From NCBI GenBank assembly GCA_045121595.1, contig JBGVGI010000025.1, positions 1-22,561 of the forward strand: a DNA stretch of 22,561 bases, written 5' to 3'. The DNA is from Fumia sp045121595. Its GTDB lineage: Bacteria; Bacillota; Clostridia; Oscillospirales; Ruminococcaceae. Positions 1-7,352 of the stretch are shown in pieces. Positions within the stretch are counted from its first letter, which is position 1. The number at the start of each line of letters is the position of its first letter. A program made the translations under genes and the position numbers. The notes below the pieces were generated by a model, which made no database searches, was not told the DNA's origin, and worked only from the letters and a program-made list of their open reading frames with translations.

Positions 1-790
1 TTCGGATGCCGTGCACGATATCGGTGATGCTACAAGTATTGGTATATCGTATTTCCTTGAAAAGAAAAGCAAGAAAAAGCCTGATGAAAAGTATACATAC
101 GGATATATGAGATACTCTGTAATCGGCAGTGTTATCACTACCCTTATTCTTTTGATGGGTTCTTCTTTTGTTATATACAATGCGGTAATGAGGATATTTA
201 CCCCATCTGATATCAATTATGATGGTATGATAATTTTTGCGGTTGTGGGCGTAATCGTTAATTTCTGTGCCGCTTTTTTCACACGTGAGGGTAATTCCTT
301 AAACCAGAAAGCGGTAAATCTGCATATGCTCGAAGACGTGCTCGGCTGGGCAGTCGTGCTTGTTGGTGCAATAGTTATGCGCTTTACTGATTTTGCGCTC
401 ATTGATCCTCTGATGTCAATTGGTGTTGCGGTTTTCATCTTTGCAAATGCTTTCAAAAATCTTAAAGAATCTGTGGATTTGTTCCTTGAAAAAACTCCGC
501 ACGGAATATATGTTGAGGAAATTAAAGCACATCTTATAGAAATTGACGGGGTGCTTGACGTTCATCATATTCACGTCTGGAGTATGGATGGACATAACAA
601 TTATGCTACAATGCATATTGTAACAAACGTCGATGCACATCATATTAAGGATGCAGTTCGCGAAGAACTGAAGGAGCATGGTATTGGTCATGCAACTTTA
701 GAACTTGAAACGGAAAACGAGCATTGCCACGAGGAAAAATGCAATATTGATTTTAAGTTATCTTCGGGACATCATCACCATCATCATTAA
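1..790 (+). CDS. Cation diffusion facilitator (CDF) family metal transporter, 5' end outside window
   Basis: Membrane exporter for divalent metals (Zn2+, Fe2+, Mn2+ or similar) in exchange for protons. The reading frame is open from base 2, so the GTG at 11 is not a real start: the codons before it read SDAVHD, the TM2 metal-site motif (DxxxD), and the start and TM1 lie off the window. The second transport-site motif, HMLED (HxxxD), follows in TM5. The last third is the cytoplasmic CDF dimerisation domain (HHIHVWSMDGHNNYA, later a His/Cys-rich stretch). The protein ends in six histidines, a natural His-rich tail of the kind found in zinc-handling CDF proteins. About 262 residues are visible. 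No terminator is evident before the next gene. Metal specificity cannot be read with confidence. Confidence 0.93.
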   Translation, partial: SDAVHDIGDATSIGISYFLEKKSKKKPDEKYTYGYMRYSVIGSVITTLILLMGSSFVIYNAVMRIFTPSDINYDGMIIFAVVGVIVNFCAAFFTREGNSLNQKAVNLHMLEDVLGWAVVLVGAIVMRFTDFALIDPLMSIGVAVFIFANAFKNLKESVDLFLEKTPHGIYVEEIKAHLIEIDGVLDVHHIHVWSMDGHNNYATMHIVTNVDAHHIKDAVREELKEHGIGHATLELETENEHCHEEKCNIDFKLSSGHHHHHH

Positions 791-798
791 AAAAGGTA

Positions 799-827
799 TT
801 GCAAAATCCATTTTTGAGTGGTATTAT
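799..827 (+). promoter_or_regulatory. Sigma-A-type promoter for the HpcH/HpaI aldolase
   Basis: TTGCAA at 799-804 and TATTAT at 822-827 are separated by 17 bp. Transcription would start near 834, giving a short leader with the ribosome binding site AAAGAGG at 836-842, eight bases before the ATG at 851. Seen in sequence; activity is inferred. Confidence 0.55.
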
Positions 828-850
828 AAAAAAGAAAAGAGGCTGATGTT

Positions 851-1621
851 ATGAATATGAGAAAAAGTAAAGTTCTCCGTAAAATCAAAAACGGGGAAGT
901 AGTATTTTCAACAAAACTTAATCTTGCAGATCCGAGGGTTATGGAAATTGCCGCTATGTCGGGAATTGACTGTGTCTGGATTGACTGCGAACACGTACCC
1001 TCCGATTACATAGACCTTGAAAATCTTGTCCGTGCGGCTAAAGTTTATGATTGTGACGTTTTAACACGTGTTGCACGTACAGGTGGTTACAGTGACCTTA
1101 TAAGACCGCTTGAAGCAGATTCCACAGGCGTTATGATACCTCATCTTATGAGTCTTAAAGAAGCTAAAGAGGTAGTTTACTACACAAAATTTGCGCCAAT
1201 TGGCCGCAGACCGCTCGATGGCGGTAACGCAGACGGAAAATTCTGTCTTGTTGAAAATTATATTGAAGAAGCAAATGCTGAACGCTTCAACTGTATTCAG
1301 ATTGAAGACCCGGAGCCTCTCTCTGAGCTTGAAGAAATCTGTGCTTTAGAAGGAATTGATATGATTTTCTTCGGCCCTGCAGATTTTTCTCAGGGTATCG
1401 GAAAAACCAATCAGTTTGATGATCCTGAGATTATAAAAACAAGAAAGCTTGTTGCAAAAACTGCCCGTAAGTACGGCAAGATGGCAGGTACTGTCGGCGG
1501 ACTTGGTAATGCTAAAGAGCTTATCGATGAAGGCTTTAACTTTATCAACATCGGTGCTGACGTAATTGCTCTTTCGAATTACTATAAAGATATACTCGAA
1601 GGAATTAGCAAACTTAAATAA
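851..1621 (+). CDS. HpcH/HpaI-family class II aldolase
   Basis: A 256-residue protein of the HpcH/HpaI aldolase / citrate lyase beta family, divalent-metal enzymes that cleave 2-keto-3-deoxy acids to pyruvate plus an aldehyde. Visible active-site features are His48 in WIDCEHVPSD (catalytic base position), Arg73 in TRVAR (pyruvate carboxylate position), and metal ligands Glu152 in QIEDPE and Asp178 in GPADFS. Length matches HpaI/YfaU-type aldolases. The substrate is unknown. Its proximity to the AraC-SDR-AKR-Gfo module suggests a sugar-acid or keto-acid intermediate, but it has its own promoter and is not in that operon. Its transcript ends at the hairpin shared with the converging araC gene. 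Confidence 0.9.
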   Translation: MNMRKSKVLRKIKNGEVVFSTKLNLADPRVMEIAAMSGIDCVWIDCEHVPSDYIDLENLVRAAKVYDCDVLTRVARTGGYSDLIRPLEADSTGVMIPHLMSLKEAKEVVYYTKFAPIGRRPLDGGNADGKFCLVENYIEEANAERFNCIQIEDPEPLSELEEICALEGIDMIFFGPADFSQGIGKTNQFDDPEIIKTRKLVAKTARKYGKMAGTVGGLGNAKELIDEGFNFINIGADVIALSNYYKDILEGISKLK

Positions 1622-1624
1622 GAG

Positions 1625-1656
1625 AAAACCGCAGTAATTTCTTACTGCGGTTTTTT
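1625..1656. terminator. Bidirectional intrinsic terminator shared by aldolase and araC
   Basis: Perfect 13-bp stem: AAAACCGCAGTAA (1625-1637) pairs with TTACTGCGGTTTT (1642-1654), loop TTTC, followed by T residues to 1656; the other strand also ends in T residues. The stop codon and last codons of the minus-strand AraC gene form one arm, so coding sequence doubles as terminator. Confidence 0.92.
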
Positions 1657-2511
1657 GCGATATTCTGAAGGTGACATACCTACTATTTCTTTGAAAGCCT
1701 TATAAAAGCTTGTAAGGTTTGTATAGCCTACCTGTGTTGCGATAGTGTCAATCGGTAAATTACTTGAACGGATTTGCCTTTTGGCATTTTCTATTTTATA
1801 GCGTATCTGCTTTTGCTTATAGGTCATATTGTAACGCTTTTTAATGATTTCGTTTATCTGTTTCGGACTCAGATAGATTTTTTCGGAAAGCTCGTTTAAC
1901 GAAAGATTGTTGAGCTCGTGCGAGGTGAGAAAATCAAGGACAAAGTGCCGTTTATCTTCAATATGTGTGAGATTTTCAAAGGATACGGCAGTTTTATTGT
2001 CGGCTTTTTGAGGAAGAACGTCAGTCAGTGCAAATAAAATCAAAGAAAGCATATTATGTACTCTGCAATCGGTAATTTGACCGCCTTTTTCGAAATATTT
2101 TTTCAGTTCCTTCGACATCTCGGCAACTGTTTTGGTGTCATCGGTATGAAGAGAATTACTGTTTTCTAAAATCTTACTTATGGTGTTGTAAAGATTTTCT
2201 GTGCTTTTATTGTTGTTTTTGGAAATTTCAAAGCCAAAGCTGTTGAAAACAGTTCCTTCCAAAGATCTGGTGCTATGATAGGTGCGTGGGGGCAAAAAGA
2301 GCATTTCTCCATCTGAAACAGAGATAGTTTCACCGTTTTTGGTTACTTCAAGCGTACCTTTTTCAACGTAATGCAGTTCATACCAGGCGTGTTCGTGAAC
2401 CATAGTAGGTTTGAATTTTATTTCTTTTTCAAAAAAAGTATTTTCAAGGTAAAAAACAACGTCAACGTTATCAATTGAAAAATGTGTGATAAGATTATAT
2501 TCTGAAGACAT
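1642..2511 (-). CDS. AraC-family transcriptional regulator with N-terminal cupin domain
   Basis: A 289-residue regulator. Residues about 30-100 form a cupin-like ligand domain (HEHAWYELHYVEKG, then GEMLFLPPRTYHS). Residues about 187-287 form the double helix-turn-helix AraC DNA-binding domain (LSLNELSEKIYLSPKQ; IDTIATQVGYTNLTSFYKAFKE; MSPSEYRKK). It is divergent from the SDR operon at 2662, the usual position for a pathway-specific activator. The ligand is probably a sugar or sugar acid (family inference). The ATG at 2511 is preceded by AAAGGAAGTGAT. Its stop codon lies inside the terminator at 1625-1656. Confidence 0.93.
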   Translation of the reverse strand: MSSEYNLITHFSIDNVDVVFYLENTFFEKEIKFKPTMVHEHAWYELHYVEKGTLEVTKNGETISVSDGEMLFLPPRTYHSTRSLEGTVFNSFGFEISKNNNKSTENLYNTISKILENSNSLHTDDTKTVAEMSKELKKYFEKGGQITDCRVHNMLSLILFALTDVLPQKADNKTAVSFENLTHIEDKRHFVLDFLTSHELNNLSLNELSEKIYLSPKQINEIIKKRYNMTYKQKQIRYKIENAKRQIRSSNLPIDTIATQVGYTNLTSFYKAFKEIVGMSPSEYRKKPQ

Positions 2512-2532
2512 TTTATCACTTCCTTTGATTTC

Positions 2533-2561
2533 AGTTTAGCAGAATTTTTGCTCCCGGTCAA
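2533..2561 (-). promoter_or_regulatory. Promoter of the first araC gene
   Basis: On the minus strand TTGACC (2556-2561) and TAAACT (2533-2538) are 17 bp apart, just upstream of the araC start at 2511. Seen in sequence; activity inferred. Confidence 0.55.
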
Positions 2562-2567
2562 CAAAAT

Positions 2568-2630
2568 ACTGACAAAAACGGATAAAAAACACTGACAAAA
2601 AGAGCTTTTGTGGTATTGTTGAGATATAAT
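2568..2630 (+). promoter_or_regulatory. Activator-type promoter of the SDR operon with direct repeats
   Basis: A perfect -10 TATAAT lies at 2625-2630, but the -35 position (2602-2607, GAGCTT) is very poor. The direct repeat ACTGACAAAAA occurs at 2568-2578 and 2591-2601, 23 bp apart, and the second copy touches the -35 position. That is the layout of AraC-family activator half-sites. The natural binder would be the divergent AraC protein (inference). Confidence 0.6.
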
Positions 2631-2661
2631 CAGAGGAGTATAATGAAAATGAGGTGATTTT

Positions 2662-3444
2662 ATGAATATTATGGATATGTTTAAATTAGATGGCAAGGTT
2701 GCAGTTGTGACAGGCGGCAGCGGACTTTACGGCAGACAGATGGTAGAGGCTTTGGCGTCTGCGGGTGCAAAGGTTTATACCGCTTCAAGAAATCTTCAGG
2801 CTAATGAAGATTTTGCTATGAAAATGCGTGAAAAAGGACTTTCCGTTTATGCAGGTCAGGTTGACCAGAGTGATGAGGAAAGTGTTAAGAAGTTCCTCAG
2901 TGAAATCACAAAAAACGGTGACAAGGTAAGCGTTCTCGTTAATAACTCGGTTTTGCGTTGTACCGACGGATATCAGGGCGACGCTTCACTTTTTGATAAA
3001 AGTATGCACGTAAATGCTACTGGCCTTATGATTATCTCCCGTGCGTTTGGTGACCATATGGCAGAAAACGGCGGAGGCTCCATTATCAATATCGGTTCTT
3101 ATATGGGTGTTTTAGGTCCTGATTACGAGCTTTACAAAGGCACTGAAATGGACGTGGATATGGCGGGAGATTATTTCTTCCATAAGGGCGGTATGCACAA
3201 CTATACGAAGTTTTTGGCGAGCAGATACGGTAGCAAAAACGTGCGTTGCAACGTTTTGAATCTTGGTGGTTTTTATAATGGTCAGCCCGAAACTTTCGTA
3301 AAACGTTATTCTGCAAAAACTTTCCTTGGAAGAATGGCAAACGAAACCGATATTATGGGAGCAATTGTCTTCCTTGCTTCCGAAGCATCCGCTTATATTA
3401 CGGGCTCTTCCATTGAAATTGACGGCGGATATACGGCGAAGTAG
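2662..3444 (+). CDS. Short-chain dehydrogenase/reductase (SDR), gluconate 5-dehydrogenase-like
   Basis: A 260-residue classical SDR that should oxidise or reduce a polyol, keto sugar or sugar acid with NAD(P). The Rossmann glycine motif TGGSGLYG is at residues 17-24. NNS replaces the usual NNAG. The catalytic set is Ser146 (NIGS), Tyr171 and Lys175 (YFFHK). A C-terminal ITGSSIEIDGGY motif is typical of the family. There is an extra insertion between Ser and Tyr (about residues 150-170), also found in gluconate 5-dehydrogenase-like members. The start ATG is preceded by GAGGTGA. First gene of a three-gene operon (gaps of 8 and 12 bases). Substrate not identifiable. Confidence 0.92.
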   Translation: MNIMDMFKLDGKVAVVTGGSGLYGRQMVEALASAGAKVYTASRNLQANEDFAMKMREKGLSVYAGQVDQSDEESVKKFLSEITKNGDKVSVLVNNSVLRCTDGYQGDASLFDKSMHVNATGLMIISRAFGDHMAENGGGSIINIGSYMGVLGPDYELYKGTEMDVDMAGDYFFHKGGMHNYTKFLASRYGSKNVRCNVLNLGGFYNGQPETFVKRYSAKTFLGRMANETDIMGAIVFLASEASAYITGSSIEIDGGYTAK

Positions 3445-3452
3445 GTGACAGT

Positions 3453-4403
3453 ATGAAAAACAGAATCGTAAACGGCAAAGAATTATCACAGATTTCACTT
3501 GGTACTGTGCAGTTCGGTATGAATTACGGAATTGCAAATGAAGGCGGACAACCGTCAACAGAAAAAAGCTTCGGTATGCTTGACTGTGCTTTGAAACTTG
3601 GGATAACAAGCCTTGATACTGCACGTGCTTACGGCACTGCGGAAGACGTGCTCGGTGAATATTTTAAAGCAAATCCTCAGGAGAAAATGCCTTTTATCAC
3701 AAGTAAACTTGTGGTAAAAGACCCGATAAATGTTTCTGACAAGGAAATTGAAAAGGGAATGTATGAATCGGTTGAAACTTCACTTAAAAAGCTTGGTGTT
3801 GATTCACTCGATTGCCTTTTGTTGCACCGTGGTGGTGGGTATCTGCTCGGTGACTGCAAGAAGGTCGTTGCAAAAACCTTTGAAAAGCTTGTGAATGAGG
3901 GATATACAAAAATGGCAGGTGTTTCCATTTACGAGCCTGAGGAAGTTGATGCAATGCTTCAAAACGACGTTTACAGGGCAGTTCAGCTTCCAATGAGCCT
4001 TTTTGACCAACAGTGGATAGAAAAAGGCTATATCAGAAAGCTTAAAGAAGCCGATGCTCTGGTTTTTGTAAGAAGTGTATTTTTGCAGGGACTTTTCTTT
4101 TTAAATCCCGATGAAATTAAAGACCCGTTGCTTTTGGAATATGCAAAGCCTTATATTCTCAAACTGCACGAGTTTTGCAAAAAATCGGGTATGACTATTG
4201 CTGAATTCGCAATTTCATTTATCCGTGATATAGACGGTGTTACTTCGCTTGTGCTTGGTGCAGATACCGAGGCACAGATATCTCAGAATATTAATTATAT
4301 TAATGCTCCCGTAATCCCTGATGACGTAAGAAAAGAAGCTTTTGAAACTTTCAAGGACGTTAATTTGTCTAAGATTATGGAAGTTTTAAGAAGACCTAAA
4401 TAG
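3453..4403 (+). CDS. Aldo/keto reductase family protein
   Basis: A 316-residue NADPH-type aldo-keto reductase with the full catalytic tetrad: Asp55 and Tyr60 (SLDTARAYG), Lys85 (ITSKL) and His125 (DCLLLHRGG). The C-terminal part (LVLGADTEAQISQNI) is the usual cofactor-binding segment of bacterial sugar and polyol AKRs. It starts 8 bases after the SDR stop and is surely co-transcribed. Together with the SDR and the Gfo/Idh protein it makes three consecutive oxidoreductases, suggesting epimerisation or oxidation of an unusual sugar. The reaction is not known. Confidence 0.92.
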   Translation: MKNRIVNGKELSQISLGTVQFGMNYGIANEGGQPSTEKSFGMLDCALKLGITSLDTARAYGTAEDVLGEYFKANPQEKMPFITSKLVVKDPINVSDKEIEKGMYESVETSLKKLGVDSLDCLLLHRGGGYLLGDCKKVVAKTFEKLVNEGYTKMAGVSIYEPEEVDAMLQNDVYRAVQLPMSLFDQQWIEKGYIRKLKEADALVFVRSVFLQGLFFLNPDEIKDPLLLEYAKPYILKLHEFCKKSGMTIAEFAISFIRDIDGVTSLVLGADTEAQISQNINYINAPVIPDDVRKEAFETFKDVNLSKIMEVLRRPK

Positions 4404-4415
4404 GAAGGTGTTTTT

Positions 4416-5363
4416 ATGAAAGAGTTTAAAGTGGCAATGCTTGGAATGGTTGACGGTAACGGCCATCCTTTTTCCTGGAGCGCTATGTTTAACGGTTATG
4501 ACAAGGAAGCTATGGAGGATTGCGGTTTTCCCGTTATTCCACGATATCTTGAAAAACAGCCCCCCGAAACTTTTGGTATTGAGAATGCAAGAGTGACTCA
4601 CGTCTGGACCGATAATCCTGAAGATGCTGTAAGAGTTGCAAAAGCTGCAAAAATCGAAAATATAGTCTCAAAGCCTGAAGACGTTATCGGTGAAGTTGAT
4701 GCCGTTATTATCGCAACCGATAAAGGTAACGAACATATCTGGCGTGCCGAACCTTTTGTAAAAGCGGGACTTCCCGTTTTTATCGACAAGCCTATGGTGG
4801 ATAACGTTGACGACCTCAAAACCATAATAAAATGGGTTAAGGATGGCGCTAAAATTATGTCGTCAAGTTCTTTGAGATACACTAAAGAATATATGCCTTA
4901 TTACACCTCTACCTATGAGCTTGGTGACTTGCGTTATATCAATATGACAATGCCTAAAACATGGGAACGTTACGGAATTCACGCTTTAGAGCCCGTTTTC
5001 AGAATTACAGGTCCCGGATTTTTGACTGTACAGAATACGGGTACGGGTCTTGAAAATAACATTGTGCATCTTACTCATAAAAAAGGTATTGACGTAAATA
5101 TCGTCAATATTTACGATATGGGTGGCATTGATTTGAGAATTACGGGTACCGCCGACAGCGTTTCACTTCCGTTTAAGGACAGTTATTATTCTTTCAAAAC
5201 TCAGCTTGACAAGTTTATTGCTTTTGCTAAAAGAGGGGAAGAGGATTTCCCGTTCAGCGAAACCATTGAACTTATGGAAATTATCATCGCAGGTATCAGA
5301 AGCCGTAACGAAGGTGGCAGAAAAGTGGACCTTTCAGAAATAAGAAAAGAAGTTGAAGGATAA
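4416..5363 (+). CDS. Gfo/Idh/MocA-family oxidoreductase
   Basis: A 315-residue NAD(P)-dependent dehydrogenase of the Gfo/Idh/MocA group. The N-terminal Rossmann domain holds the diagnostic Asp124-Lys125-Pro126 motif (FIDKPMVDN), equivalent to the family's EKP motif. The usual glycine-rich start is degenerate (MLGMVDGNGHPFSWS), so cofactor binding may differ. The C-terminal alpha/beta domain is shorter than in 340-390-residue members. Last gene of the SDR-AKR-Gfo operon, directly followed by a terminator. Probably acts on a sugar, inositol or sugar-acid derivative (family inference). Confidence 0.88.
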   Translation: MKEFKVAMLGMVDGNGHPFSWSAMFNGYDKEAMEDCGFPVIPRYLEKQPPETFGIENARVTHVWTDNPEDAVRVAKAAKIENIVSKPEDVIGEVDAVIIATDKGNEHIWRAEPFVKAGLPVFIDKPMVDNVDDLKTIIKWVKDGAKIMSSSSLRYTKEYMPYYTSTYELGDLRYINMTMPKTWERYGIHALEPVFRITGPGFLTVQNTGTGLENNIVHLTHKKGIDVNIVNIYDMGGIDLRITGTADSVSLPFKDSYYSFKTQLDKFIAFAKRGEEDFPFSETIELMEIIIAGIRSRNEGGRKVDLSEIRKEVEG

Positions 5364-5365
5364 AT

Positions 5366-5395
5366 AAAAGCCGTAGCATAAGCTACGGCTTTTTT
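5366..5395. terminator. Intrinsic terminator after the oxidoreductase operon
   Basis: AAAAGCCGTAGC (5366-5377) pairs with GCTACGGCTTTT (5382-5393), loop ATAA, T-tract 5390-5395. Read on the minus strand the right arm encodes Arg-Lys-Lys-Pro-stop, the C-terminus of the araC relic at 5384-5545. Very similar to the terminator at 7603-7634. Confidence 0.92.
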
Positions 5396-5545
5396 CTGTC
5401 AGGTTAGTGTTTATGTATTCAATAGCCCGTGAGATAAAGTGCGACGGGGGAGAGACGGGTGTTTTTGAATTTTTGTGGATTTCTATAAGTAGCTTTGCAA
5501 ACTGGCTTATGAGATTTGCGTTAAAATATAACGCATCCTTTCATT
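5384..5545 (-). pseudogene. Fragment of an araC-family regulator gene, paralogue of the gene at 7622-8401
   Basis: Bases 5400-5540 align to 7892-8032 inside the intact AraC gene with about 10 mismatches in roughly 140 positions. Translated on the minus strand the fragment reads NLISQFAKLLIEIHKN and on to REAIEY-like residues, differing from the intact protein by one amino acid (Tyr to His) over about 45 residues. At 5390-5399 the sequence jumps from this internal region straight into the gene's last codons (RKKP-stop). The jump lies at TTTTTTCTGT, a 10-mer that occurs twice in the intact gene (7629-7638 and 7882-7891). The DNA-binding domain is therefore missing, with a frame change. The fragment also has an in-frame stop near its 5' end and no start. 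Not functional. Confidence 0.85.
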
Positions 5546-5738
5546 TAAGATTAAATCATTATAGTATACCATTAAAAATTATTTTGTCAATAGTTTTATT
5601 ATAACATTTTATGTTAAGCATTTCTATACAGTTTTTGCATACAAATGCCAGACCCTTTTAGGACAATTTTAAAGTCCGTTTTATAGGACACAGCATCTGA
5701 TATGATATAATTACCAAAATAATAAAGGAGATGTAATT
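5546..5738. promoter_or_regulatory. Intergenic region with extended -10 promoter and TAGGACA repeats before the SIMPL gene
   Basis: AT-rich leader with no gene. An extended -10 (TG-A-TATAAT, 5703-5711) lies 28 bases before the SIMPL start. No good -35 is seen. TAGGACA occurs twice as a direct repeat (5660-5666 and 5684-5690, 24 bp apart), the second copy at the -35 position. A third, inverted GTCC lies at 5674-5677. Possible operator for an unknown regulator. Confidence 0.45.
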
Positions 5739-6407
5739 ATGGTTAAAACTATTACGGTAAAAGGTATTGGAAAGGCAACAATAAGTCCTGATTTGGTAGT
5801 TATTTCTATGAAGCTCGAAACAAGGGAAAAGGACTACGAATATATGATGGAGGTAGCAGCAGGCAAAATTGAAGCACTTAATAATTCTCTTGAGCAAATC
5901 GGATTTGAGAAAAAATCTGTAAAGACCAAGGATTTTTACGTCGACACAGATTATGAGCGCATTAAAGAAAGGAACGGGGACTATAAAAAAGTGTTTGTGG
6001 GTTATGTTTGTAACCACCATCTGAAAATAGAGTTTGATTTTGATACAAAACTTCTTGCAAAAACCTTATCGGCTATCGCCAAGTGTGTTGCTCAACCTGA
6101 AATTTCCATTTCATTTACAGTGAAAGATCCTTCTGCAGTAAATGAAGAATTATTGTTATCTGCTACTGCCAACGCAAGGGGAAAAGCGAGAATACTCTGC
6201 GAAGCGTCAGGCGCTCAGCTTGGAGACCTTGTTAATATAGATTATAACTGGGGAGAAATCAGTTTGTTTTCACCTACATTGTTCAAAAATGATTATATGC
6301 CTATGTGCGTGAATGGCGATGGCGAATATGACTTTATGGATATAGATATTGAACCTGATGATATTAAAACAAGTGATTCTGCGACTTTTGTCTGGGAAAT
6401 TAAGTAG
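5739..6407 (+). CDS. SIMPL (DUF541) domain protein, cytoplasmic
   Basis: A 222-residue SIMPL/DUF541-family protein, recognised by the N-terminal pattern ITVKGIGKATISPD, the following coiled region with paired helices, and the DPSAVNEELLLSATANARGK-type segment before the last strand. Family members such as BP26 form ring- or channel-like oligomers in envelopes, and many are uncharacterised. This one has no signal peptide or membrane segment, so it is probably cytosolic. The C-terminus is acidic (DFMDIDIEPDD). It starts with ATG after AAAGGAG and is followed 8 bases later by a small gene, so it likely leads a four-gene transcript ending at 7634. Confidence 0.85.
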   Translation: MVKTITVKGIGKATISPDLVVISMKLETREKDYEYMMEVAAGKIEALNNSLEQIGFEKKSVKTKDFYVDTDYERIKERNGDYKKVFVGYVCNHHLKIEFDFDTKLLAKTLSAIAKCVAQPEISISFTVKDPSAVNEELLLSATANARGKARILCEASGAQLGDLVNIDYNWGEISLFSPTLFKNDYMPMCVNGDGEYDFMDIDIEPDDIKTSDSATFVWEIK

Positions 6408-6415
6408 AGGGCGTT

Positions 6416-6589
6416 ATGAAAGATGAATTCTTGAAAAAAGACCATTTTTCTGCTAATATAATAACACAATTGGTTGACGGTATCGCAGGAAAAGAAAGTG
6501 AAAATACCACTGAGAAAGAAAAGGAAACAAGGAAGCGCCTTTCCGGACGTGCCCTTGAGTATCTTATGTTTATGGATGACGAGGAGTGA
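6416..6589 (+). CDS. 57-residue charged small protein, unknown function
   Basis: An open frame of 57 codons with ATG at 6416 preceded by AGAGGG at 6406-6411. It begins MKDEFLKKDHF and ends ALEYLMFMDDEE, with a highly charged Lys/Glu centre (TTEKEKETRKR). It lies 8 bases after the SIMPL stop, and its stop overlaps the ribosome binding site of the next gene (TGAGG at 6587-6591), so translation is probably coupled. Its position, spacing and RBS support it as real. No family was recognised. Confidence 0.65.
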   Translation: MKDEFLKKDHFSANIITQLVDGIAGKESENTTEKEKETRKRLSGRALEYLMFMDDEE

Positions 6590-6597
6590 GGCTTTTT

Positions 6598-7341
6598 ATG
6601 ATCAAAGACGAAGGTGTGTATACGCCCGAAGAACTTGAACTTAATGCAAAGCTATATACGGAATGCAGTAAAGATAATCCTGATTTTGAACTTGTGGAAT
6701 CACTATTGAAACAGGGAGCAGATCCGATTGGTGCTATAAGTAGTACCTATCCTGAAGAACACGTATATGAGGAATTAATATGCGACGGCATAGAAGACGA
6801 AAGTAAAAACTTGCCGAAAATTACAGAATTATTCTTAAAGTATGGTATGGATATAGGGAATCCGAGAGTGCCTTATGATCATGATGACAGTTTAAGCCCA
6901 ATGTGGAGCTTTTCATTCGCGAGAAATGAAAATGCTGTTATTGCCCTAAAAATGCTTTTGGATGCAGGAATTTCAGCTGAAGATGTATTGGAGATGTGGG
7001 ATCACGATATTGGAGATGCTGTGAATATCTGGAAAGAAGATCCCAATGATAAGGCATATAATAAATCGTATACTTATATGATGAAAAAGATTATGCTTTG
7101 TGCTTCCTACGACCATATAATCGATAATGACGAAGATCTGGTACGCATTATAGGGTGCGAATACAACAATTATGATTTGCATAAGTTTAGAAACTGGAAC
7201 GACTTTTATTATGAATTTGATACATCCCATTGTATGAGATTTCCTGAGTTTTACAGGTCGGTTATCAGAATTTTTGAGATGGAAAGTAAAAAAGAGGTCT
7301 GGAAGATAGGAATGTATCTCGATAAAGAAGAGTTTTTATAA
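6598..7341 (+). CDS. Ankyrin-repeat-like protein
   Basis: A 247-residue soluble acidic protein. Three degenerate ankyrin-type helices are visible: LVESLLKQGADP (about residues 34-45), ITELFLKYGMDIG (about 77-89) and ALKMLLDAGISAEDV (about 115-129). The C-terminal half is rich in Asp, Tyr and Trp and not recognised. The ATG at 6598 is preferred over the in-frame GTG at 6586, because TGAGG at 6587-6591 is spaced six bases from it. Probably a protein-protein interaction module. It sits between a small gene and an ADP-ribosylglycohydrolase relic in one transcript. No function is assigned. Confidence 0.7.
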   Translation: MIKDEGVYTPEELELNAKLYTECSKDNPDFELVESLLKQGADPIGAISSTYPEEHVYEELICDGIEDESKNLPKITELFLKYGMDIGNPRVPYDHDDSLSPMWSFSFARNENAVIALKMLLDAGISAEDVLEMWDHDIGDAVNIWKEDPNDKAYNKSYTYMMKKIMLCASYDHIIDNDEDLVRIIGCEYNNYDLHKFRNWNDFYYEFDTSHCMRFPEFYRSVIRIFEMESKKEVWKIGMYLDKEEFL

Positions 7342-7352
7342 AAGATGATTTT

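Noticed and set aside
5407..5604. Plus-strand open frame beginning MFMYSIAREIK, with a near-identical start also at 7899-8138.
   Set aside because: Both are antisense shadows of the araC gene and its relic; the shared protein start is explained by the araC duplication.
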